A stretch of 64,000 nt of DNA, taken from the NCBI RefSeq assembly GCF_003367195.1, contig NZ_QRGO01000001.1:1226501-1290500 (forward strand), read 5' to 3'. Within the stretch, counting starts at the first letter, position 1, and each line of letters opens with the position of its first letter. The translations under genes and the position numbers were made by a program. This document shows, piece by piece, positions 35,339-44,015 of the stretch. The notes below the pieces were generated by a model. It searched no databases, was not told the DNA's origin, and saw only the letters and a program-made list of their open reading frames with translations. Origin of the DNA: Undibacter mobilis. GTDB lineage: Bacteria > Pseudomonadota > Alphaproteobacteria > Rhizobiales > Xanthobacteraceae.

Positions 35339-36994
35339 TCATTTGCGGACACAAATAATCCGCACCACGGCATCGCGCGGGTTGGAGGCGGAAGCCGAAG
35401 GCTGCGCCACCTTGTGGGCATCGAGGAAGCTGCGGATCTGGTCGGCACGGACGAGGCGCACCGGCGGCACCGCCGGCTGAATGCTGGCGAGCACGGCGTT
35501 GCGCATTTCGGTGAGGCCGATGAAGCGCCCACCCGCATCGATCGCCGCGGCGCCTGAAAAGCCGGCCATCGGCACGGAGTCGCGCAGCTCAAGCGCGTTG
35601 CCGCCGGCCAGCTTCGCCTTGATTTCGGTGAGCCTGGTGTGGCCGCCATTCTCCTTCGGATCGGGAATGCCGGCGATGGTCACATCGCCTTTGGCCGCAG
35701 CCCCCTGACGCGGCAGCGCCAGCGGCGTGACGTCGCGCGCGCCATAGATGCGCAGCAGCGCCAGCCCTTTGTCCTTGTCTTCGGCAATACGCTCGGCATC
35801 GCCGAAGCCGCCGGCGACCAGCACCCGACAGCCTTGCGTCAGCCTTGCATCGGTAACGATGTGGCCCTGCGCACTGACGACAAGGCCGTTGCCGTAATCG
35901 ACCGACTTGGCCAGCGTGGCGAAAGGTGCGCTGCGCGCCGGGAACGGCGAGAACGCCGCCGCCATCGCCACCATCACCGGAGCGACGATGCCTTCCATGG
36001 CCTGGTCGTAAAGCATGGTGAAGCCGCGCACCTCGCCATTGCGGATTTGCGCGCGCACCGAAAATTTCTTGAGGCCCTGCAGCCCGCTGATGAAGAAACT
36101 GTCGTCACGCAGGATGCTGTATTCGACCTTGCGCGTCGCGGGCTCCTGCTTCTCGCGTTCGAACAGCACCGATAGCTTGAGCGCGGGATCGGCGACGCGG
36201 AAAGTCTCGACCTGAACGTCGCCATAGCGCGACGACCAGTGCGTGCCGCGCGCCGCCTCCTTCGCCAGCGGTACCATCTTGGTCGGCAGTCCGATGCGAA
36301 TGCCGGTTGCCGGATCGACCACGACATTCCAGCCGAACTCGTCCTGATAGGTCTTCGCCGCGCCGATGAGCTCGCTGCGTTCGCGATCGCTCAGCGTGCC
36401 GGTGACCTTGTAGTTCTTGCGCTTCTGGAAATTCTTGATGGCGACGGCGAGCGGATCGTCGCCGTTTTCGGCGGTGCCGGTGAAGTCGCCGGCCCAGAGC
36501 AGCGCCGCCTGAATCAGCAGGCGCTCATCGGCGGCGTTGCCATACAGCGTGTCGCCTTCCTTGACCTCATTCTTGAGGGCGTCCTTCAGCGTCGTGCCGT
36601 CTTTATCCGGCTCTTTGGGTGTCGCCTGGACGGATGCTTGCTTGACTGGCTCTTTCGCCGGCTCCGTGGCCTGCTCTTTCACTACATCCTTGGGTGAGGC
36701 CGGCGGGGACGCTGCGAGCGCCTTGAGCGCATCGGGCTTCGCCGGCGGCAGCACGACGGCCGGAGCGGGTTTGGTTTCAGTCGTCTTGGTTTCGGTTGGC
36801 TTGGTTTCGGCGGGTTTGGCCGGCTTGTCGGCAGCGACTTTCGGCTTGGCGGGCGCCGTCTCCGGACGGTGCGCAGGCGCTGCGTCTTCGATCGGGTAGG
36901 GCGCGGCGTCGGGCCCACCGGACTGCGCCAGCGCCACGCCGGCACTCAGGGCCAGCGCCGTTGCCGCAAAAAGAGGTCCGAAACGCATCGCCAT
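35339..36994 (-). CDS. Secreted protein with peptidoglycan-binding-like and degenerate trypsin-like domains
   Basis: A 551-residue exported protein. Parts in order: signal peptide (residues 1-23); a low-complexity Pro/Lys/Thr/Glu linker (about 30-150); a PG_binding_1-like helical domain (about 158-212, with AIKNFQKRKNYKVTGTLSDRE); a middle region; and a C-terminal chymotrypsin-like domain from about 370. The last domain keeps GLVVSAQGHIVTD, LALLRI and a Ser in AGFSGAAAID. The position of the catalytic His (normally TNHHV or TAAHC) reads TDARL, so it is unlikely to be an active protease. It is transcribed alone between two repeat-containing or promoter gaps. Confidence 0.8.
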   Translation of the reverse strand: MAMRFGPLFAATALALSAGVALAQSGGPDAAPYPIEDAAPAHRPETAPAKPKVAADKPAKPAETKPTETKTTETKPAPAVVLPPAKPDALKALAASPPASPKDVVKEQATEPAKEPVKQASVQATPKEPDKDGTTLKDALKNEVKEGDTLYGNAADERLLIQAALLWAGDFTGTAENGDDPLAVAIKNFQKRKNYKVTGTLSDRERSELIGAAKTYQDEFGWNVVVDPATGIRIGLPTKMVPLAKEAARGTHWSSRYGDVQVETFRVADPALKLSVLFEREKQEPATRKVEYSILRDDSFFISGLQGLKKFSVRAQIRNGEVRGFTMLYDQAMEGIVAPVMVAMAAAFSPFPARSAPFATLAKSVDYGNGLVVSAQGHIVTDARLTQGCRVLVAGGFGDAERIAEDKDKGLALLRIYGARDVTPLALPRQGAAAKGDVTIAGIPDPKENGGHTRLTEIKAKLAGGNALELRDSVPMAGFSGAAAIDAGGRFIGLTEMRNAVLASIQPAVPPVRLVRADQIRSFLDAHKVAQPSASASNPRDAVVRIICVRK

Positions 36995-37111
36995 TTACCC
37001 AACGCTAACCATTCGGGTCACCTTAGCCGAACAGCGAAGGGGTGCAACCTGAGCCGGTAAATTGCATTAACCGGCTCGTTTTGGCGCGTTTGAGTGTTAA
37101 ATTGACGGCAA

Positions 37112-37927
37112 ATGGCAAACCTTCCCCCGCTCAGTCGCGACGAACTCGAACGCTATGCCCGCCACATCGTGATGCGCGAGGTGGGCGGGCCCGGTCAGGC
37201 CCGGCTAAAAGCCGCCCGCGTGCTGGTGGTCGGCGCCGGCGGGCTCGGCGCGCCGCTGCTGCTGTATCTCGCCGCCGCCGGCGTCGGCACAATCGGCATT
37301 GTCGACGACGACGAGGTGGCGCTGTCCAATTTGCAGCGACAGGTCATTTTCACGACCGCCGATGTCGGTACGTCCAAGGCCGAGCGCGCGCGTGACGCCG
37401 TCGCCCGCCTCAATCCGCATGTGGCGATCGAAGTGCATAACGAACGTCTCAACGCCGGCAATGCGCTGCCGCTGATCGCCAGCTACGACATCGTCGCAGA
37501 CGGTTCGGACAATTTCGAAACGCGCTATCTCGTCTCCGACACCTGTTTCGCCGCGAAGAAGCCGCTCGTCACCGCCGCGCTCGGTGTATTCGACGGTTCG
37601 CTCACCACCATCCGCGCGCACGAGCGGCGTGGCGACGGTATCCCCAATCCGACCTATCGCTGTCTGTTTCCGGAGCCGCCGCCGGCCGGCACAATTCCAA
37701 CATGCTCGGAAGCCGGCATTCTCGGCGCGCTGCCCGGCATTCTCGGTTCGATGATGGCGCTCGAAGTCATCCGCGAAATCGTCGGCTTCGGCGAAGGCCT
37801 CGTCGGCCGGTTGCTGATGATCGACGCGCGCTCGATGCGTTTCGAAACGCTCGATTACGCCTGGGACAAGGACAATCCGCTCAGCGGTCATGATACGGCG
37901 GCAGCAAACTCGACCAGCGAATGGTGA
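37112..37927 (+). CDS. HesA/MoeB/ThiF family E1-like adenylyltransferase
   Basis: Activates the C-terminus of a ubiquitin-like sulfur carrier (MoaD or ThiS type) by adenylation. The 271-residue protein has the ATP-binding motif VLVVGAGGLGAPLLLYLAAAG, DDDEVALSNLQRQ, the DGSDNFETRYLV metal/adenylate segment and the candidate catalytic Cys in IPTCSEAGILGALPG. The structural zinc site of MoeB is missing. The first CxxC is reduced to TYRC, and the C-terminal pair reads DKDNPLSG where family members have a CPxCG type motif. The assignment between MoeB and another partner is therefore open. Confidence 0.85.
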   Translation: MANLPPLSRDELERYARHIVMREVGGPGQARLKAARVLVVGAGGLGAPLLLYLAAAGVGTIGIVDDDEVALSNLQRQVIFTTADVGTSKAERARDAVARLNPHVAIEVHNERLNAGNALPLIASYDIVADGSDNFETRYLVSDTCFAAKKPLVTAALGVFDGSLTTIRAHERRGDGIPNPTYRCLFPEPPPAGTIPTCSEAGILGALPGILGSMMALEVIREIVGFGEGLVGRLLMIDARSMRFETLDYAWDKDNPLSGHDTAAANSTSEW

Positions 37928-38097
37928 ATGGCATTAACCCGGCTGGCGGGTGCCGGCTGAGTCAATTTTATAGATAACATCCATTAACGCGTCCGTTGCC
38001 ATCCGCTTAACGGCGGCCCAGCATTTTTCGGTCAAACTGAACTCAAATCCGGTCGAGCTTTTAGGTATCGGGAACCGGTGAGATAGAGTTCGGTGTC

Positions 38098-38313
38098 ATG
38101 TCTCAACTGCAGTTCAGTCAGAGCCAGCCGCGCGATCGTGGTGTTGTCGATTGCGCCAAGTGCCATTCGCCGATTTACGTCGACAAGCCCGGCAGCGTCG
38201 CGATCGAATTTTCCGTGCCCTGTCCGAAATGCGGCCATCGCGGCATGTATTTCAAGCGCATGATGCGTGGGGAAAACGAACAGCCCGAGCGTCGCCGCAC
38301 GCCGCGGGAGTGA
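38098..38313 (+). CDS. Small zinc-ribbon-like protein, unknown function
   Basis: A 71-residue protein not recognised by name. It has two CxxC knuckles, VVDCAKCHS (Cys19, Cys22) and VPCPKCGHR (Cys42, Cys45), separated by about 20 residues and followed by a basic tail. This is a typical treble-clef or zinc-ribbon arrangement. The start ATG at 38098 follows a purine-rich GTGAGATAGAG stretch. The preceding 170-base gap holds scattered TTAAC sequences but no promoter I can define. Confidence 0.65.
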   Translation: MSQLQFSQSQPRDRGVVDCAKCHSPIYVDKPGSVAIEFSVPCPKCGHRGMYFKRMMRGENEQPERRRTPRE

Positions 38314-38332
38314 AGATGCGGCCCGCGCGTCG

Positions 38333-38399
38333 CCCGCATGGAGCGAAGCGCAATGCGGGGCGGCCGCTCCCGGATTTCGCTGCGCTACATCCGGGCTAC
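38333..38399. repeat. Two short palindromes between convergent genes
   Basis: Hairpins CCCGCAT-N13-ATGCGGG (38333-38359) and CCCGGAT-N13-ATCCGGG (38369-38395), both with GCGAAGCGC-like or TTCGCTGCGC loops. They are of the GTAGCCCGGAT repeat type and lie between two convergent genes. Confidence 0.65.
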
Positions 38400-38416
38400 A
38401 AGCCGCGCTTCCTCAC

Positions 38417-39418
38417 TTACAACATGCTCGGCAGGACGCGATCCGGCGGCCGGTGGCCGTCCATGAAGGTCTTGATGTTGATGATGACCTTCTCGCCCAT
38501 GTCGACACGGCCTTCGACCGTGGCCGATCCCATGTGCGGCAACAGCACGACTTTGCCGGCCTTGGCCAGCTTCACCAGCTTCGGGTTGACCGCCGGCTCG
38601 TGCTCGAACACGTCGAGGCCTGCGCCGGCGATCTCGTCGGCTTCAAGCATCCGCGCCAGCGCGTTTTCGTCGATGACTTCGCCGCGCGCGGTGTTGACGA
38701 TGTAGGATTCGGGCCGCAGCATCTTCAGGCGTCGCGCCGAGAGCAGATGAAACGTTGCCGGTGTGTGCGGGCAGTTCACCGAGACGATGTCCATGCGGGC
38801 CAGCATCTGGTCGAGGCTTTCCCAATAGGTCGCGTCGAGTTCTTCCTCGATCTTCGGCGCCACCTTGCGGCGGTTGTGATAATGGACCTGCAGGCCGAAG
38901 GCGCGGGCGCGGCGCGCCACCGCCTGGCCGATGCGGCCCATGCCGATGATACCGAGACGCTTGCCCCAGATGCGGTGGCCGAGCATCCAGGTCGGCGACC
39001 AGCCGTTCCAGTCCTTGTCCGACGTGAGCACCTGCGCGCCTTCGGCGAGGCGCCGCGGCACGGCGAGGATGAGCGCCATGGTCATGTCGGCCGTATCTTC
39101 GGTCAGCACGCCCGGCGTGTTGGTCACGGTGATGCCACGCTGAACCGCGGTCGCGACGTCGATATTGTCGACGCCGTTGCCGAAGTTCGCGATCAGCCGC
39201 AATTGCTCGCCGGCCTTGGACAGCAGTGCCGCATCGATCTTGTCGGTGACGGTCGGGACCAGCACGTCGGCGGTCTTCACGGCCTCGCCGAGTTCCCCTG
39301 CCGTCATCGGCTTGTCGTCGGCGTTAAGGCGGACGTCGAACAGCTCCCGCATCCTGAGCTCGATGGCTTCGGGCAGCTTGCGGGTGACGACGACGACGGG
39401 CTTCTTCTGTTTCACCAT
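38417..39418 (-). CDS. 2-hydroxyacid dehydrogenase (D-glycerate dehydrogenase / glyoxylate reductase type)
   Basis: A 333-residue NAD(P)H-dependent enzyme that reduces glyoxylate or hydroxypyruvate. It has the Rossmann motif GMGRIGQAVARRARAFG, the substrate Arg region IANFGNGVDNIDV, NTARGEVIDENAL, and the catalytic Glu-His pair ending in LLPHMGSATVEGR. The length and wording match the GyaR/D-glycerate dehydrogenase group. In a methylotroph-like background this could serve the serine cycle, but nothing nearby proves that. Confidence 0.88.
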   Translation of the reverse strand: MVKQKKPVVVVTRKLPEAIELRMRELFDVRLNADDKPMTAGELGEAVKTADVLVPTVTDKIDAALLSKAGEQLRLIANFGNGVDNIDVATAVQRGITVTNTPGVLTEDTADMTMALILAVPRRLAEGAQVLTSDKDWNGWSPTWMLGHRIWGKRLGIIGMGRIGQAVARRARAFGLQVHYHNRRKVAPKIEEELDATYWESLDQMLARMDIVSVNCPHTPATFHLLSARRLKMLRPESYIVNTARGEVIDENALARMLEADEIAGAGLDVFEHEPAVNPKLVKLAKAGKVVLLPHMGSATVEGRVDMGEKVIINIKTFMDGHRPPDRVLPSML

Positions 39419-39538
39419 TGGCTTCGGAACTTCGATGGATTGGGTCGAAAAGCTCGGCGTTCAGGGCTCATTAACCGCACTGTCACAGACTGCCGCTCCG
39501 TGACCGCGAGGCTTCAAATTCCTTCCGTTTCCTATCAG

Positions 39539-40102
39539 ATGGCCGAGACAACACAAAGTGTCCGAAGGCGCGTGGCCTTGAAGGTTGGCCGCGGCCTGGC
39601 GGGCGCCCTTCTGGCAGCCCTGTGCCTCGTTGGCGGTAATGCGGGGGCGGCGACCGACCTGCCGGCCGGCCCGGTCAGCGGCCTGCCGGTGCCGCGCTTC
39701 GTCAGCCTAAAGTCTGACAGGACCAATGTCCGCGCCGGCCCCAACAAGGACCAGGACGTGCGGTGGGTCTATACCCGTGCCGGTATGCCGGTCGAGGTCA
39801 CGGCCGAATTCGAGAACTGGCGGCGTATCCGCGACTGGGAAGGCTCCGAAGGCTGGGTCTACCACTCGCTGCTGTCCGGCCGCCGCAGCGGCGTCATCGT
39901 GCCGTCGAAGAACGAGGAACTGGTGCCGCTTTATCAGGAGCCGGATGCCAAGTCGGGCGTCATGGCCCGCCTGCAGCCCGGCGTGCTGGCCCAGATCAAG
40001 TCCTGCGACGGCAACTGGTGCCAGATCGTCGGCAAGAGCTTCTCCGGCTACATCGTGCAGGAGCGCCTCTGGGGCGCCTATCCGCACGAGAAGATCGATT
40101 AG
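39539..40102 (+). CDS. Secreted protein with two bacterial SH3 domains
   Basis: A 187-residue exported protein. It has a basic N-terminus and hydrophobic signal sequence (about residues 10-37, cleavage near NAGA), then two SH3b-like domains: RFVSLKSDRTNVRAGPN to EGWVYHSLL, and a second ending CQIVGKSFSGYIVQERLWG. Such domains bind peptidoglycan or other envelope ligands. I placed the start at 39539. The stop TAG lies in TTAG at 40099-40102, shared with the stop of the convergent regulator gene. Confidence 0.82.
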   Translation: MAETTQSVRRRVALKVGRGLAGALLAALCLVGGNAGAATDLPAGPVSGLPVPRFVSLKSDRTNVRAGPNKDQDVRWVYTRAGMPVEVTAEFENWRRIRDWEGSEGWVYHSLLSGRRSGVIVPSKNEELVPLYQEPDAKSGVMARLQPGVLAQIKSCDGNWCQIVGKSFSGYIVQERLWGAYPHEKID

Positions 40103-40809
40103 ACCTCGACGTCGAAATGCTTGCGGAACGCCTGGCGGCCTTTCGTTGTCACGCTGACGGCGCGCGAGCCGTCGACGCGCCTGATCCAGCCGGACGTCAG
40201 GCAATGGGCGCACAGCGCCGCGCCCAGCGCGCCGCCGATATGCGGCCGTCTTTCGCTCCAGTCGAGACACGGCCGGCACAAGATGCGACTGCTCTTCAAG
40301 GGCTTGCTGCTGGACGGGCTACGCGTCTCGAGGGTGATGCCGAGTCGTTCGAACAAGGTCGCGCCGTCGGCCGTGACGATTCCGGCATCGGCGGTCAGTT
40401 CGATCTGACGGTTGGCGATCATCGAATCGGCAAGGGCGACGCCGAGATGTCCGGCGAGATGGTCGTAACAAGTGCGCGCGGCGCGCAGCGCCTGGTCGCG
40501 CGGCCCGGTGACCACGGGCTTGCGTCGCGCCGCGCCGGCCGCGACCTGCATGATGCTTTCCAGCATGCGCGCCACCGCCGGCGAAGCCAGCCGGTGATAG
40601 CGATGGCGGCCCTGCTTCTCGACGGCGATCAATCCGCCGGCGGCGAGTTTGGTCAGATGACCTGACGCGGTTTGCGGCGTGACATGCGCGACCTGCGCCA
40701 GTTCGCCGGCGGTCAGCGCGCGGCCGTCCATCAGCGCATGCAGCATGCCGGCGCGCGCCGGATCGCCCGCCAGACTGGCTATTTCCGTGAACGCGCCCTG
40801 GCTCGCCAT
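40099..40809 (-). CDS. ArsR-type winged-helix regulator with extended C-terminus
   Basis: A 236-residue protein. Residues 1-90 are an ArsR-like DNA-binding domain (MASQGAFTEIASLAGDPARAGMLHALMDG, then LAQVAHVTPQTASGHLTKLAAGGLI and a wing). The C-terminal ~140 residues include CYDHLAGHLG and CRPCLDWSERRPHIGGALGAALCAHC, i.e. several cysteines that might bind metal or sense redox. I chose the start at 40809; more upstream in-frame sequence overlaps the DUF1127 gene. The ligand is unknown. Confidence 0.85.
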   Translation of the reverse strand: MASQGAFTEIASLAGDPARAGMLHALMDGRALTAGELAQVAHVTPQTASGHLTKLAAGGLIAVEKQGRHRYHRLASPAVARMLESIMQVAAGAARRKPVVTGPRDQALRAARTCYDHLAGHLGVALADSMIANRQIELTADAGIVTADGATLFERLGITLETRSPSSSKPLKSSRILCRPCLDWSERRPHIGGALGAALCAHCLTSGWIRRVDGSRAVSVTTKGRQAFRKHFDVEV

Positions 40810-40918
40810 TGGCTGTCTCCGTCGCGATGCGATGGCCGATACTCTAGCCGCTTTGCGCGCGCGATACTTCGGCCGCGGCCGTAACTTCGGGTTACGCGCG
40901 GCGCGCATGGTCGGCGCC

Positions 40919-41146
40919 ATGACACGGCCATCGATCCTGACACGCCTGAAACTCTGGAACCGGCGCACCCGCACGCGCGGGCACTTGCGCGATTTACCGG
41001 ACCATCTGTTGCGCGACATCGGCATTGACGATGCGGCGCGCGCTCGCGAATGCGCCCGGTGGTTCTGGCAGGGCGTTCCGACGGGAACGAGGCGCCAAAA
41101 GAAAACGGGCGCTGCTTGCGCGCGCCCGTCTGCAATCTCGCGATGA
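40919..41146 (+). CDS. DUF1127 small protein
   Basis: A 75-residue basic protein with the DUF1127 (YjiS-like) signature LKLWNRRTRTRGHLRDLPDHLLRDIGIDD at about residues 9-40. Short DUF1127 proteins in Agrobacterium and Rhodobacter affect RNA turnover and C1 metabolism. The start is uncertain: ATG codons at 40919, 40907 and 40832 share the frame, and none has a good ribosome-binding site. The last 15 codons contain the intrinsic terminator of the convergent irr gene. Confidence 0.65.
   Translation: MTRPSILTRLKLWNRRTRTRGHLRDLPDHLLRDIGIDDAARARECARWFWQGVPTGTRRQKKTGAACARPSAISR
41096..41129 (-). terminator. irr terminator lying inside the DUF1127 coding end
   Basis: On the - strand, ACGGGCGC (41129-41122) pairs with GCGCCCGT (41112-41105), followed by TTTTCTTTT down to about 41096. 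The orientation fits irr, whose stop is at 41157. Confidence 0.75.
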
Positions 41147-41156
41147 ACGATCGCGC

Positions 41157-41645
41157 TTAGACCTTGCGCCGCAGCCGCACGACGACGTCGACGCGGGCGA
41201 TCTCGTAGCCCGCCGGCGCGTCCGGCGTTTTGCCGACGATGACGTCGCTCGCCGGGATGTCGAGGAGCTCGTCCTCGCCTTCGACGAAGAAGTGATGATG
41301 CGCGGAAGCGTTGGTGTCGAAATAAGCCTTGGTGCCGTCCACCGGCACCTGACGCAGCAGGCCGACTTCGGTGAACTGGTGCAGCGTGTTGTAGACGGTG
41401 GCGAGCGACACCGGCACCTTGGCGCGGGTCGCTTCCTCGTACAGCGCTTCGGCAGTCAGGTGGCGGTCACCCTTGCCGAACAGGATCCAGCCGAGCGCCA
41501 TGCGCTGGCGGGTCGGGCGCAGGCCGACGTCACGCAGCATCGATTTGACGTCGTGCCATGGGCAGCCCGTGAGCGAGGCGCGGTCGTGCGGCTCGGCGGT
41601 ATCTGCCTTTGTGATGGGCAACATCATGGTCCGGGTTTCGGTCAT
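41157..41645 (-). CDS. irr: Iron response regulator Irr (Fur family)
   Basis: A haem-controlled Fur-family regulator of iron and haem genes in Rhizobiales. The 162-residue protein carries the haem regulatory motif GCPWHDV (residues 27-33, Cys28) found in Bradyrhizobium Irr, where haem binding triggers degradation, and the His triplet at 116-118 (ASAHHHFF). The DNA-binding part reads GLRPTRQRMALGWILFGKGDRHLTAE with recognition helix VSLATVYNTLHQF. I chose the ATG at 41645; upstream in-frame sequence is untypical. irr-fabA-fabB proximity is conserved in this order. Confidence 0.93.
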   Translation of the reverse strand: MTETRTMMLPITKADTAEPHDRASLTGCPWHDVKSMLRDVGLRPTRQRMALGWILFGKGDRHLTAEALYEEATRAKVPVSLATVYNTLHQFTEVGLLRQVPVDGTKAYFDTNASAHHHFFVEGEDELLDIPASDVIVGKTPDAPAGYEIARVDVVVRLRRKV

Positions 41646-42015
41646 CGTCTGCCAAGCTCTTCCACTGATTACGCTTCTGACAATCATTCGCAGGCGAGGG
41701 GGATGCTTGGCCGGAATATAATGATCCGAAGGCCTGGCGCCACGCTGCGGGAAACAGGAATACTCTCGTCTGGCGAGCGGTAAAACCCGTTGCACTTGCA
41801 ACATACCGGAGGGGGTGGCGGGGCGCAACTCCGGAAGATACCGGAGAACGCCATTTTGCCGCGCCCATTAAGGGTTTAGGCGATAGTTTCGTCCTTAAGG
41901 CCGCCTTTGCCCCCTCAGGTCCGGTGTGTTACCCATTCGCCATTGAATTTGCGGTCCTCATCGCTGCGCCTCGACGGGAGGCCTCTGACGGCCGCCAGAG
42001 CGGGATTTTTGGACG
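41646..42015. promoter_or_regulatory. Divergent irr / fabA control region
   Basis: A 370-base gap without a credible gene. It must hold promoters for irr (leftward) and fabA (rightward), but I cannot assign clear -35/-10 pairs. The most conspicuous element is a perfect dyad, GTTGCA-CT-TGCAAC at 41789-41802. A CCGGA-rich stretch (41806-41850) with repeated ACCGGAG follows. I saw no TTAGAA-type iron control element. Confidence 0.4.
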
Positions 42016-42549
42016 ATGACCGAGCGCCGTAGCAGTTTTGCCTATGAGGATTTGCTGGCCTGTGGCCGCGGCGAACTGTTTGGTCCCGGCAACGCCCAGC
42101 TGCCTCTGCCGCCAATGCTGATGTTCGACCGCATCACCGAAATCTCGGAAACCGGTGGCGAATTCGGCAAGGGCCTGGTGCGGGCGGAACTCGACGTGAA
42201 GCCGGACCTCTGGTTTTTCCTCTGTCATTTCAAAGGCGATCCCGTGATGCCGGGCTGCCTTGGCCTCGATGCGCTGTGGCAGATGGTCGGCTTCTTCCTC
42301 GGCTGGCTCGGCTCCCCGGGTCGCGGTCGCGCGCTGGGCACCGGCGAAATCAAGTTCAGCGACCAGGTTCTGCCAACCGTGAAAAAAGTCGTCTACGGCG
42401 TCGATTTCAAGCGCGTGATGCGCTCCAAGCTGGTGCTGGGCATTGCTGATGGCTGGTTGGCGGCCGACGGCAAGGTGATCTACAAGGCGAGCGATCTGAA
42501 GGTCGGACTGTTCCAGCAGGACGGTGCCTTGCAGCCGAGCGGCGCCTGA
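42016..42549 (+). CDS. fabA: 3-hydroxydecanoyl-ACP dehydratase/isomerase
   Basis: Dehydrates 3-hydroxydecanoyl-ACP and isomerises the C10 product, the entry to anaerobic unsaturated fatty acid synthesis. The 177-residue hot-dog-fold protein has the catalytic His in [23 protein letters not shown] and the partner Asp in the same segment (LD). [13 protein letters not shown] and [13 protein letters not shown] are further family motifs. It is followed by fabB after 109 bases; the pair acts together in monounsaturated fatty acid synthesis. Confidence 0.95.
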   Translation: MTERRSSFAYEDLLACGRGELFGPGNAQLPLPPMLMFDRITEISETGGEFGKGLVRAELDVKPDLWFFLCHFKGDPVMPGCLGLDALWQMVGFFLGWLGSPGRGRALGTGEIKFSDQVLPTVKKVVYGVDFKRVMRSKLVLGIADGWLAADGKVIYKASDLKVGLFQQDGALQPSGA

Positions 42550-42658
42550 GCCGGTCCATTGCTGGGACTGCGGCGGCCGGGCACATCCGCTCTTGCGGTT
42601 TTGCCTCCAGCGGCCAATCTGTGTGCCAATCGCCGATATTTCGTGAAGGGAAATGACG

Positions 42659-43879
42659 ATGCGACGTGTAGTCGTCACTGGGATGGGGATCGTCTCGTCC
42701 ATTGGCAACAATACGCAGGAAGTTCTCGCCAGCCTGCGTGAAGCCAAATCCGGCATCACATTCGCCACCGAATTCGCCGAGCATGGTTTCAAGTGCCAGG
42801 TCTACGGCAAACCGACGCTCGATCCGTCGGGCATGGTCGATCGTCGCGCCATGCGCTTCCTGAGCCAGGCGTCGGCCTGGAACCACGTCGCCATGGATCA
42901 GGCGATCCGCGATAGCGGCGTCGAAGAAAAAGACATCGTCAATCCACGCACCGGCATCATCATGGGCGCGGGCGGACCGTCGACCGAAACGATCGTCGAG
43001 GCCGCCGACATCACGCGCAAGAACGGCTCGCCCAAGCGCATCGGCCCCTTCGCGGTGCCGAAGGCGATGTCGTCGAGCCCGTCGGCGACGCTCGCCACCT
43101 GGTTCAAGATCAAGGGCGTGAACTATTCGATCTCGTCGGCTTGCGCGACCTCCACGCATTGCATCGGCAATGCCGCCGAGATGATCCAGTGGGGCAAGCA
43201 GGACATGATGTTTGCCGGCGGCTCGGAGGATCTGAGCTGGACCATGTCGAACCTGTTCGACGCCATGGGCGCGATGTCCTCGAAGTACAACGAGACGCCG
43301 CAGACCGCCTCGCGCGCCTACGATGTGAGCCGCGACGGTTTCGTCATCGCCGGCGGCGCCGGCGTTCTGGTGCTCGAGGAGCTGGAGCACGCCCGCGCGC
43401 GAGGTGCGAAAATTTACGCCGAGCTCGCCGGTTATGGCGCGACCTCGGACGGCTACGACATGGTGGCGCCGTCGGGCGAAGGCGCGCAGCGCTGCATGCG
43501 GCTCGCGCTCGAGACCTGCAAGGTGCCGATCGACTACATCAACCCGCACGCCACCGCGACGCCGGTCGGCGACGCCAAGGAGATCGAAGGCATCCGCGCC
43601 GTGTTCGGCGACAAGTGTCCGCCGATCTCGGCGACCAAGTCGCTGTCGGGCCACTCGCTCGGCGCCGCCGGTGTGCAGGAGGCGATCTACACGTTGCTGA
43701 TGATGCAGAACGGCTTCATGTGCGAGAGCGCCAATATCAAGGATCTTGATCCCGATTTCGCCGACATGCCGATCCTGCGCGAGCGCAAGGACAATGTCCA
43801 AATCGGCGCTGCGATGTCGAACTCGTTCGGCTTCGGCGGCACCAACGGCACCTTGGTGTTCAAGCACGTGGATGCGTAA
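42659..43879 (+). CDS. fabB: 3-oxoacyl-ACP synthase I
   Basis: Elongates cis-3-decenoyl-ACP and other acyl-ACPs with malonyl-ACP. The 406-residue thiolase-fold enzyme has the nucleophilic Cys in [16 protein letters not shown] and the two catalytic histidines in [11 protein letters not shown] and [13 protein letters not shown] chose the second ATG (42659, [14 protein letters not shown]) because GAAGGGA lies 8 bases upstream; the ATG at 42653 is too close to it. It follows fabA and precedes a palindromic repeat. Confidence 0.95.
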   Translation: MRRVVVTGMGIVSSIGNNTQEVLASLREAKSGITFATEFAEHGFKCQVYGKPTLDPSGMVDRRAMRFLSQASAWNHVAMDQAIRDSGVEEKDIVNPRTGIIMGAGGPSTETIVEAADITRKNGSPKRIGPFAVPKAMSSSPSATLATWFKIKGVNYSISSACATSTHCIGNAAEMIQWGKQDMMFAGGSEDLSWTMSNLFDAMGAMSSKYNETPQTASRAYDVSRDGFVIAGGAGVLVLEELEHARARGAKIYAELAGYGATSDGYDMVAPSGEGAQRCMRLALETCKVPIDYINPHATATPVGDAKEIEGIRAVFGDKCPPISATKSLSGHSLGAAGVQEAIYTLLMMQNGFMCESANIKDLDPDFADMPILRERKDNVQIGAAMSNSFGFGGTNGTLVFKHVDA

Positions 43880-43890
43880 CAAACACTCCT

Positions 43891-43992
43891 TGTCATTCCG
43901 GGACGGCGCGAAGCGCCGGACCCGGAATCCAGAGGCAATCGCCTGTGTCTGGATTCCGGGTTCGCTCGCTTTGCTCGCACCCCGGAGTGACG
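43891..43992. repeat. Paired palindromic element, CCGGAATCC family (fabB-fabI)
   Basis: Left arm TGTCATTCCGGGACGGCG ... GACCCGGAATCCAGA; right arm on the - strand TGACGTCACTCCGGGGTGCG ... AACCCGGAATCCAGA. It is the same family as 18463-18567. Confidence 0.82.
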
Positions 43993-44015
43993 TCAACGGT
44001 TAGAGGCTGAAGACG

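Noticed and set aside
40832-40918. Longer DUF1127 protein starting at 40832
   Set aside because: It runs into the divergent ArsR-like gene's promoter area and has no ribosome-binding site; the DUF1127 motif begins just after 40919.
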